Positions 53,899-61,689 of a stretch of DNA of 64,000 nucleotides are shown here, piece after piece. The notes beneath the pieces were generated by a model that saw nothing but the letters and a program-made list of their open reading frames with translations, did no database searches and was not told the DNA's origin. This stretch comes from Megamerina dolium. Its lineage: Eukaryota; Arthropoda; Insecta; Diptera; Megamerinidae. The stretch lies in NCBI GenBank assembly GCA_963854835.1, contig OY978530.1, forward strand, positions 32,393,695 to 32,457,694. Direction: 5' to 3'. The translations under genes were made by a program, and so were the position numbers. Within the stretch, counting starts at the first letter, position 1; the number at the start of each line of letters is the position of its first letter.

Positions 53899-56800
53899 TT
53901 ACTTACTTATGTGGCCATAACAACCGAATATCGATTTAGGCCGAAAATAACATGCTTCGCCAGCCATCTCTGTTCTTCGCTAGCTGGCGCCAGTTAGAAA
54001 TTCCAAGCGCCGTCAGGTTCTCCAGTACTTGGTCTTTCCACCGGAGGTTTGGTCTTCCTCTTTTGCGTCGTCTTCCAGCGGGTTCCGAATATAACACCTT
54101 CTTAGCTGGAGCGTGTTCTTCCATTCGCTCGACATGACCTAGCCAGCGCAGCCGCTGGATTTTGATACGCTTTACTATGTCAATATCGGCATACAGCTCG
54201 TACAGCTCATGGTTGTACCTTATCCGGTACTCGCCACCAACGCAAATAGGTCCAGACGCCTGGACTCTTTGTTTGTTGACACTAGATACTTCGTCTTGCC
54301 CTCGTTCACCGTGAGACCCATCCGAAGCGACTCTCTTTCCAACTCTGAGAATGCTGCAATGACTGCTCGCGTGTTCATGCCGATTATGTCAATATCGTCG
54401 GAATACGCTAACAGCATGACACTTTTGTTGAAGATAGTGCCATTATGTCGTAGATCAGCAGCTCGTATTATTTTCTCCATAATAAGATTGAAGAAGTCGC
54501 ACGATAACGAATCACCTTGTCTGAAACCCCGTTCGGTATTAAACGGTGCGGAGAGGTCCTTCCCAATTTTCACTGCACAACGGGAGTTATGCAGTGTCAT
54601 TCTACAAAGTCGAATGAGCTTTGCAGGAATACCGAACTCAGACATTGTTGCGTAGAGGTAATCCCTTACCGTACTGTCGAAAGCGGCTTTATAATCAACA
54701 AATAGGTGGTGTGTGTCGATCTGTTTTTCTTGGGTCTTCTCCAGGATTCGGCGCAGTGTGAAAATCTGGTCGATGGTGGATTTACCAGGTCTGAAGCCAC
54801 ACTGATAAGGTCCAATCAGGTTGCTGAGCATAGGCTTCAACCTTTCACACAGTACGCTCGATAGAACCTTGTACGCGATGCTCAGGAGACTTATTCCACG
54901 GTAGTTGGCGCAAATTGTGGGGTCTCCTTTTTTATGTACAGGACAGAGCACACTGAGCCTCCAATCATCAGGCATGCTTTCATCCGACCATATTCTGCTT
55001 ATGAGCTGGTGCATGCGGGTGAGCAGCTCATCGCCTCCGGTCTTAAACAACTCGGCAGGCAGGCCATCAGCACCTGCAGCTTTGTTGTTCTTCAGCCTTA
55101 AAATGGCCGTTTCAACCTCGTCATAGTCGGGTGGTGGAACATCAACACCATCATCTGTAATTGGGGTTATCGGGCATTCTCCTCCACTGGCGGAATTGTT
55201 CGTAGCATCGCCATTCAGTAACGTGGAGAAGTGTTCCCTCCATAGGCTCAGTACACTCTGGACATCCGTAACCAGATTCCCATTTCTATCACGACAAGAA
55301 GAGGCTCCGGGATTTAAACCTCCACTCAGGCGCTTGATCTTTTCAAAGAATTTTCGAGTCTCATTCTTGTCGGTACACCTCTCTATCTCCTCACACTCGC
55401 GTCTTTCCAACTCCCTCTTCTTGCGCCTGAAAAGACGTCTCTCTGCACTCCTTTTCTCTCTATACCGCTCCTTAACAGCTCGCGTTACGCCTGCACGCAG
55501 GGTTTTTCTGTAGGCGGCGTCTTTCTCTGGGGTAGCGTCGCGACACTCCTGATCATACCACTCATTCCTCAGAGGCCGGTAGTAACCGATTACCTCCTCG
55601 GCAGCAGTAGTCATGGAGTGGGATATATGTGTCCACCGTGCGCATGTATCATCAAGTGGGGGAGTGTTCTGCATAAGCAGATCCGATAGTCGAGTGGCAA
55701 ATTCATCTGCTGTCACTGGTGATCGCAGCTTACTGACGTCGAGCTTTCTATGTGTGGGACTTCTCTTCTTATTTGCGACACATAAACGTGTGCGCATCTT
55801 AGCTGCAACAAGGTAGTGATCCGAGTCGATGTTGGCACCACGGATCGATTTCACGTCCATCACACTGGAAGCATGCCTTCCGTCAATCACCACATGATCA
55901 ATTTGGTTTCTTGTACGTTTATCTGGAGACAACCATGTCGCTTTGTGGATGTCGAGATGCTGGAATCTGGTACCACCAACTATCATGTTTCGTGCTGCAG
56001 CGAAGTCGATCAGCCTCATTCCGTTATCGGAGGTGTTCTGGTGGAGGCTGAATTTTTCAACAATTGAATCAAAGGTACCTTTCTTGCCCACCCTGGCATT
56101 AAAGTCGCCAAGCACGATTTTGATATCGTGGCGGGGGCAGCGGTCATAAGCTTCTTCGAGGCGCTGAAAGAAGCTCTCCTTGGTCACATTGTCCTTCTCA
56201 TCCGTCGGAGCGTGGGCACATATAAGGCTGATGTTGAAAAATTTTGCCTTGATGCGGATTGTGGCCAGCCGTTCGTTCACAGGCGTGAACTGTGATACAA
56301 GATGTCGTAGTCTCTTGCTGACCAAAAATCCACATCCTAATTCGTGCCTTTCAGCATGGCAACTGTAGTAGATGTCACAGGACGCTCTTTTGGAGCAGCC
56401 CTGTCCTGTCCATTGCATTTCCTGGAGAGCGGTGATGTCAGCTCTGTATTTTTCGAGGACATCAACCAGCTGGATAGAGGCACCTTCCCTATAAAGGGAT
56501 CGGACATTCCAGGTGCATATCCGTAAATCGTGGTCCTTTTTTCGTTTGCGGGGGTCATCAACAAAAGCGGTAGTCCTTATCCGAGGCATATTTGTTTTTT
56601 TCATTGGAGGGGTTTTTTATGTGGCGGGTCCCAAACCCAACGCACAACCTCTAACCGAGGAGATTTTCGCCACTCACTTCAGCCGCCTCCCAGCGGGTGC
56701 CAGGAAGACGTTGCCCGGTGGTCGCCACATGGAGGGCCCCCATTAATAATAATGAAAGCGCCATCACAGAGTAAGCAGAGCAAGCTATATGACTACCCCT

Positions 56801-56951
56801 CATTAACAAATAAAGGTATCATCACATAGCGCTCAGATCAAACTACATGAAAGCCAGTGAGTTGACTTGCGATGAGTTCAACAAGGATTGCGCTAGCCCC
56901 ACCTGGTTGAGGCAGTTAGACACGTTACCTTGCGAAAACACCACCAGACCA

Positions 56952-56953
<2 letters not shown>
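53898..56953 (-). mobile_element. RTE-type LINE, best-preserved copy, inserted in (AT)n
   Basis: A 3.06 kb minus-strand copy with a 5' untranslated region (56605-56953), one long coding frame, and the 3' end TGGCCACATAAGTAAGTAAG. Its internal lesion removes the last part of reverse transcriptase. (AT)n flanks both ends, so it probably landed in a microsatellite and any target duplication is hidden. Confidence 0.93.
54220..56604 (-). CDS. Endonuclease-reverse transcriptase of RTE-type LINE
   Basis: 794 codons. Residues about 27-270 form the endonuclease, with ICTWNVRSLYREGA, ADITALQEMQWTGQG, KIVLGDFNARVG, NQIDHVVIDGRH and SDHYLV. A highly charged linker (about 370-440) follows. The reverse transcriptase spans about 500-780, with NYRGISLLSIAYKVL, CGFRPGKSTIDQIFTLR, HHLFVDYKAAFDS, RGFRQGDSLSCDFF and a catalytic box LLAYSDDIDIIG, where the usual YADD is YSDD. 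After NKESRR the protein jumps to LDLFALVASTG and stops. About 150 codons present in the 1194-2161 relic are deleted there. The start ATG is inferred from the long frame. Proteins of this type are often mis-annotated as 'craniofacial development protein 2-like'. Confidence 0.93.
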   Translation of the reverse strand: MKKTNMPRIRTTAFVDDPRKRKKDHDLRICTWNVRSLYREGASIQLVDVLEKYRADITALQEMQWTGQGCSKRASCDIYYSCHAERHELGCGFLVSKRLRHLVSQFTPVNERLATIRIKAKFFNISLICAHAPTDEKDNVTKESFFQRLEEAYDRCPRHDIKIVLGDFNARVGKKGTFDSIVEKFSLHQNTSDNGMRLIDFAAARNMIVGGTRFQHLDIHKATWLSPDKRTRNQIDHVVIDGRHASSVMDVKSIRGANIDSDHYLVAAKMRTRLCVANKKRSPTHRKLDVSKLRSPVTADEFATRLSDLLMQNTPPLDDTCARWTHISHSMTTAAEEVIGYYRPLRNEWYDQECRDATPEKDAAYRKTLRAGVTRAVKERYREKRSAERRLFRRKKRELERRECEEIERCTDKNETRKFFEKIKRLSGGLNPGASSCRDRNGNLVTDVQSVLSLWREHFSTLLNGDATNNSASGGECPITPITDDGVDVPPPDYDEVETAILRLKNNKAAGADGLPAELFKTGGDELLTRMHQLISRIWSDESMPDDWRLSVLCPVHKKGDPTICANYRGISLLSIAYKVLSSVLCERLKPMLSNLIGPYQCGFRPGKSTIDQIFTLRRILEKTQEKQIDTHHLFVDYKAAFDSTVRDYLYATMSEFGIPAKLIRLCRMTLHNSRCAVKIGKDLSAPFNTERGFRQGDSLSCDFFNLIMEKIIRAADLRHNGTIFNKSVMLLAYSDDIDIIGMNTRAVIAAFSELERESLRMGLTVNEGKTKYLVSTNKESRRLDLFALVASTG

Positions 56954-56998
<45 letters not shown>
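56954..56998. repeat. (AT)n microsatellite
   Basis: A 45 bp AT tract abutting the 5' end of the RTE LINE. Confidence 0.93.
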
Positions 56999-57001
<3 letters not shown>

Positions 57002-57098
57002 AGTTAAACTATTAACTTCAAAGCGATTAGTACTATATTTTTAAATATAGTTAGTAAAATGATATTTATGAAGATATAGACCTGGCTTTCATGCTTTC

Positions 57099-57615
57099 AT
57101 GTATAAGCAAATACTTTCAGCAGAGCGAATACCAATAAATTTGGTGTTTACATCAGATGGTGGAAGAAAGGGAAAATATGGATTTCGTTTGACTCTACCA
57201 AATGATGAGGTGGTCGACATCGACATAGCTTTTTCTATGCTTAGTACTGCGAAAAATGAAGATAGAGTATTTAGCGATGAACCTACTAAAACGACACCAT
57301 CAATTTCAAGTACGGGGGGGGCAACAAAACATTTTTTCACCGTGACTGAAGCTATTGAAGCATTCAGGCAAGATTTGATACACAAGGAGCAAGAAATTAA
57401 TGGTATAATTCAAAGTGAGTGTCCTTTCTACAGACATTTTAAACTGCTTTATGATTCCGGTACATACATGCACTTATGATTCAAACTACGAGAAACGAGG
57501 TATGAGTATTCGATGTAGTGAATATCGCGAAGTTGTAACTGAACAGCTTATTGATGGTGAAGTTGCATTAGTTCGTTATTCTGTTGAAAACTATAGATCT
57601 GATATTGAAATCTGA
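57099..57615 (+). pseudogene. Unrecognised protein, two overlapping frames
   Basis: The first frame (57099-57479, 126 codons) starts MYKQILSAERIPINLVFTSD and includes a DEVVDIDIAFSML segment and an HFFTVTEAIEAFRQDL helix. It ends after LLYDSGTYMHL. A second frame to 57615 seems to continue it (YDSNYEKRGMSIRCSEYREV ... VALVRYSVENYRSDIEI), implying a frame break near 57465. I do not recognise the family. It has no membrane segment or signal peptide. Its position and AT-rich codon use match the neighbouring virus-like genes, so it may belong to the Polinton-like cluster, but it could also be an unrelated gene fragment. Confidence 0.5.
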
Positions 57616-57734
57616 AATGTGCAACCTATTGAACACATGTATACAATGTCAACATTCTAATTTAATTATATGATGCAATCATTCATGTTCATTCATGAAT
57701 TTTTTACTAATATAGCATGTAATATAAAGCTTGA

Positions 57735-58815
57735 TGATAATTTTTTTTTTCTCCTTCAAACTCCTAATTGGAGCATAGGGCCTCCACAAGGCTTCGCCAT
57801 CGCACGCGGTATTGGGCAGTTGATCTAGCGCCTTCTTATAGGTGTTTCTTGGTCGTCCGCGGCCTCTGCTTCCTTACGGGTTCCACTCAAGCGACATTCG
57901 CGTGATGCTATCTGACTGCTTTCTTAGCGTGTGGCCAATCCAGCGCCACTTTCTACGCTTAATCTGGATCAGTATGGGCTCTTCGCTCGTCAGACGCCAT
58001 AGTGCCTCGTTTGAAATAGTGTTCGGCCAGAAAATTCTACAAATGATCCTCAAACACTTGTTAACGAAAGCTTGCAGTCTCTGCATGATGGAGTTCGAGA
58101 TCAGCCATCGGAGAATATTCGTAATTTCGTGCGTCTGGATATTTGGGAATTTGCCCATACTGATTTTAGCCGGCCAAATGCTGTCTTTGCTTTGCTTAGC
58201 CTGCAGTAAGCATCCTCCTCAGCTCCCCCGTCTGTTGCTGTCGTGCAACCGAGGTAGCAGAAACTTTCGACGAATTCAATCGCACAGCCGTCAATCATTA
58301 TATGGCTTCTATTGGAATGATTGATTCTCATAGCTTTGGTCTTCGCAATATTTATCTCTAATCCGACAATGCGTGCCAGCGCGACTAAACTTTTAGCCTT
58401 CGCTTGCATATCGGAGAATTTGTGCGAGAGGAGACAAATGTCATCGGCAAAGTCCAAGTCCTCAAGCTGCCGCGCGAGATTCCACACAATGCCAGTTCTC
58501 TTGTACTGAGTGAGGCTGCTCATGACGTCATCCAGCACAATGGCGAAGAGAAGCGGGGAGAGAGGGCAGCCCTGCCGCACTCCAGCGTTGTTCGTGAATG
58601 AATCACTGATGTTACCATTGTGTAGAACCGCCAACTCAGAGTTCTTGTAAAGCGCCATTATGAGGCGAATCAGCTTCAGGGGGACACCTTTTCTACTCAA
58701 AGCCATCCAGATGGAATTATGCTTAAGTGTCGAATGCCTTCTTGAAGTCGACGAACAGCATGTATAGTGGGGAGCGCCATTCAATCGATTGCTCGACGAT
58801 GATACGCAAGAGTTG
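57735..58815 (-). mobile_element. LINE fragment of another family (reverse transcriptase)
   Basis: The minus strand from 58815: LYMLFVDFKKAFDT-type start, MALSRKGVPLKLIRLIMALY, AGVRQGCPLSPLLFAIVLDD, LDFADDICLLSHKFSDMQAK with the FADD box near 58435, LARIVGLEINIAKTKAMRI, then after a frame change IFWPNTISNEALWRLTSEEP and RRKWRWIGHTLRK near the 3' end. The 5' end is truncated and no endonuclease is present. Different from the RTE and RNase H families elsewhere in the window. It interrupts the virus-like cluster. Confidence 0.85.
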
Positions 58816-58986
58816 ATAATAAAGAGTTACAAAACATTTATTTATTTTGTTTGTTTATTGTTTACACTCAGACTTCGTATAATAGTAATCGATACATTTT
58901 GTTTATATTATATTTTTAAACTTCACTGTTGAGTAAGCAAAAGTATCAATAATTGTTTGATATGATAAAATTTTACGTAGAGGACA

Positions 58987-59591
58987 ATGGATTCTAATTT
59001 AAATACTACATTTGGTAGTTATAGTAGCGGTGGTAGTAATAAATATGGCCACATAAAAATGGAAGATACTGCTGCAAGGAGAAAGCAGTATGAAATCCAT
59101 TCAAATTCGAACGAGCTAAACACTGAGGAAGAGGATGCAAAAAAGTATAGTACATCAAATGTTCCATATAAAAGATTGAAGAATTAATAATCGGAGTTAG
59201 TGATAGAGTGAAGCTCACATCAAGCAAGATTCAATAAAATAATCACGGACGATATACACCGAGAGATTATTTTAAGAAATATTGAACAATTAATCCGGCT
59301 AACAAATTATAAAGAATTTTCGAATAAATGTGTGGAAAACAACCTCATAACACAGCGCATGCTAGATATAATACAGTATAGGTTATCTCCCAACATCTTT
59401 GATGATGACGATGATGACGATGTTGATGAATATAATAGAGAAAGGAGGCTTCATGCGAACTATTCACAAAGATAACCCATCGAGGACCTGACGCTTTTGA
59501 AAAATTACAAATTATTTTTAAAGAATTAAAATATACCGAAGCTCTAAATGTTTTAGATAATTCAACTACTTATATAAAAATAAATAAATAA
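58987..59591 (+). pseudogene. CARD-domain protein, Dronc-like, inside the virus-like cluster
   Basis: An N-terminal frame at 58987-59187 (MDSNLNTTFGSYSSGGSNKY, Ser/Asn-rich and charged) ends KRLKN. In the same frame after stops, 59236-59469 reads ITDDIHREIILRNIEQLIRL, TNYKEFSNKCVENNLITQRM, LDIIQYRLSP and an Asp run. After a one-step frame change, ITHRGPDAFEKLQIIFKELK then YTEALNVLDN follows, with stop at 59589. The order HRE, TNY, LIT.(R/Q)ML, RGP.A(F/Y) and a final A..VL matches the six-helix CARD of fly initiator caspase Dronc. No caspase catalytic domain follows. The known role of CARDs is homotypic binding, here to Dronc or Dark. A role as a decoy is inference. The frame is now broken in at least two places. 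Confidence 0.72.
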
Positions 59592-59646
59592 ATAAATAAA
59601 ATTATTGTTCGCTTGTTGAGGTGTGAAAAAAATATTGTTTTTTATT

Positions 59647-59868
59647 TCATTTATTTAAAAAGTGTGAGAAAGTTGATATAAAAATTTTAGAATTTAGAAT
59701 TGAATTTCTGATAACGTTTATAATTATAGTTGATGTTTGTCCCCAAATATATTTCAGTTCTTTTGGTGGAGGTAAATTTCCGAAGCTATCATAATATTCA
59801 ATATGACTTTTATTTTTATAGTATGCTCCCCAATGTGTTCCACTGCTTTGTATACTATCAAGGTTCAC
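59647..59868 (-). pseudogene. Adenovirus-type cysteine protease remnant
   Basis: The minus strand reads SSGTHWGAYYKNKSHIEYYD then SFGNLPPPKEL. This is the His-containing (GTHW) and acidic (YYDSFG) part of adenain-like proteases that mature virions in adenoviruses, Polintons and adintoviruses. After PPKEL the frame changes, and in the other frame a short NYNYKRYQ stretch consistent with the oxyanion-hole Gln follows. The CGH-type catalytic Cys segment is not found before a stop. The N-terminus lacks an ATG and abuts the stop of the upstream PLA2 gene. Non-functional. Confidence 0.8.
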
Positions 59869-60379
59869 ATTTTCACAGCTTTTTCAACGCTATCAGGCAT
59901 CTGATGTTTCAAAACTTTGCGCGCATTCACAAGGGCAGTTATAAATAACTTTTTAGGACATTTACTTTTTACACATTTTCGTTTCCGTCTCGTCTTCGTA
60001 ATGTTATTACCCATTCCGAATTTAACTTTAGATTTCATCGCGTTTGTCACAAGCCAAGCACTTGCCTTCGCACCAATGCTACTATCCTTTGAAGTTACTC
60101 TTTGCCAAGCTCTTTCAACAAGTTGTTTATCAGCAATGTGTCTTCTATCTAAGCCTTTGTTTTGCGAATATGCAATATCGTGCTCTCTACAAGCAGCATC
60201 TAATGGATTTACACCATTATCACCTTTATTTAAACGCTTTCTAAGCTTAGTACCAGGACCGCAGAATTGATAGCCAAGTAAATGTAATTCAACTGGTAAA
60301 GAATTAATTATCGCATCAACAAGTCCACCACCATGAAGTTGTTTTTATGACTGAGACCTTTTTTAAGTAATAAACCCAT
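59865..60379 (-). pseudogene. Phospholipase A2-domain protein (parvovirus VP1-like)
   Basis: From an ATG at 60379 (MGLLLKKGLSHK) the frame shifts at an A run near 60346. It then continues open for about 160 codons to the TGA at 59865. Features: calcium loop YQFCGPGTKL, catalytic helix LDAACREHDIAYS with the His-Asp pair, then a second helix (RHIADKQLVERAWQRV) and a basic tail rich in Lys/Arg (TKTRRKRKCVK) that may target the nucleus or bind DNA. In parvoviruses and some adintoviruses this enzyme breaches endosomal membranes from inside the particle. Overlaps the start of the protease remnant on the same strand, as in a compact virus-like operon. Confidence 0.85.
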
Positions 60380-60480
60380 TATTAATAGTTATCTATTGTT
60401 GCAACATGATATGATGACAATATACTAATAATATTATATGAAGAGGATGTGTTATTATATACTGTAATTCAGTTGTTAAA

Positions 60481-61150
60481 ATGAAGTTCATAAGACAGGA
60501 TAAAAAAATTGTTGCGAGGAATTTAGACTTTAAAACGTCGTCATGGACTCCTACTACCGAATACAATCAGATGATTAATTATCGGACCATCGAATTGTGG
60601 GAAAACTAATGTTATGATAAGTTTAATAGAAAGTCCGAATGGATTAAAATTTGAAAATTTTTTTATTTATGGGAAATCACTTAATCAACCGAAATATCAG
60701 TATTTGAAGAAGTTACTCACCTCCATAAAAGGGATGGGGTTTTTCACATTCTCAGAGAATGAGGAAGTTATACCACCAAATGAAGCCAGAAAAAATTCCA
60801 TTATGATATTTGATGATGGTGCGTGTGAAATACAATATAATATTCGAGTATATTTCTGCATGGGTCGTCATAATAAAATTGATAGCTTCTATTTATGTCA
60901 AACATATACACGCATTCCAAAGCATTTAATTCGTGTTAATGCTAACTTAATAATAATGTTTAAGCAAGATGAGTTAAATATTAAGCATGTGTATAATGAT
61001 CATGTTGGAACTGATCTTACATATGAGAAGTTTCATGAGATGTGTAAAGAATGCTGGTGTGATAAATATGGATTTCTCGTAATATCTAAAGATGATCCAA
61101 TTGCTGATGGACGTTATAGGAAAGGGTTCGATATATTTATAAAATATTAG
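60481..61150 (+). pseudogene. DNA-packaging ATPase (FtsK/HerA type) of Polinton-like element
   Basis: The N-terminal part MKFIRQDKKIVARNLDFKTS is in one frame from 60481. After a frame change near 60570 the rest is open to 61150. Walker A is GPSNCGKT (60584-60607). The strand-helix FFIYGKSLNQPKYQYLKKLL follows, then Walker B NSIMIFDDGACE near 60800, then FCMGRHNKIDSFYLCQTYTR and VNANLIIMFKQDELNIKHVY. Length (about 220 residues) and motifs match the ATPases that pump DNA into Polinton, adintovirus and virophage capsids. Divergent from the PLA2-protease pair on the opposite strand. Confidence 0.88.
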
Positions 61151-61217
61151 CTATATATATAATCTATGAATCGAATATATATAGACATTTAAGATAATTC
61201 TATACTCGCATGCAGAT

Positions 61218-61688
61218 ATGCTGCGGAAAGTCGATCGAAAAATGTTGAAAGAAATTGTTAAGGTGCGAAAGTCGCTAAAACAAAACTTTGAAAGTATCAA
61301 AATAGGTGAAGTTGATACGGAAAATCAATTGGAAAAAACTGTTCATCCTATAACAACACCTCTGAAAGCTTTGATTGATAAAGCTGGCACATTAAACACT
61401 AATGAATCGAATATTAAAAGTCATCCTAAAGATTATAAAGATGAATATACTCTATATAAAGGTGATCGGAAACTATTTAAATCTCAAAATCCTTTACCGT
61501 ATGAGAAGACTAAAATTACTACCAGCACACCAAAGAGAGTATCATCATCACAAAGTCGTAATAATACTAGCACCACTGCTAATGATGATGTTTTTTATTC
61601 AAAAATGTCCGGTGACACTCTTGTCGATACTACTCATGATAGTATTTCATCAACATTAGAAAAATCACCATCATCTTCACAATTATGA
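61218..61688 (+). CDS. Unrecognised protein downstream of the ATPase
   Basis: 156 codons, intact as far as visible. The N-terminal half is charged and helical (MLRKVDRKMLKEIVKVRKSL ... NQLEKTVHPITTPLKALIDK). The C-terminal half is Ser/Thr/Asn-rich and probably disordered. It lies 68 bp after the ATPase on the same strand. The pattern of a coiled start followed by PIT-PLK-L reminds me of small proteins encoded next to ATPases in invertebrate Polinton-like elements, but I cannot name it. The stop is at the junction with a LINE, so its real C-terminus may be cut. Confidence 0.5.
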   Translation: MLRKVDRKMLKEIVKVRKSLKQNFESIKIGEVDTENQLEKTVHPITTPLKALIDKAGTLNTNESNIKSHPKDYKDEYTLYKGDRKLFKSQNPLPYEKTKITTSTPKRVSSSQSRNNTSTTANDDVFYSKMSGDTLVDTTHDSISSTLEKSPSSSQL

Positions 61689-61689
61689 A

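Noticed and set aside
59236..59591. Death-domain or pyrin instead of CARD
   Set aside because: The spacing of TNY, LIT, ML and RGP..A(F/Y) fits the insect caspase CARD better. I keep CARD as the call but with moderate confidence.
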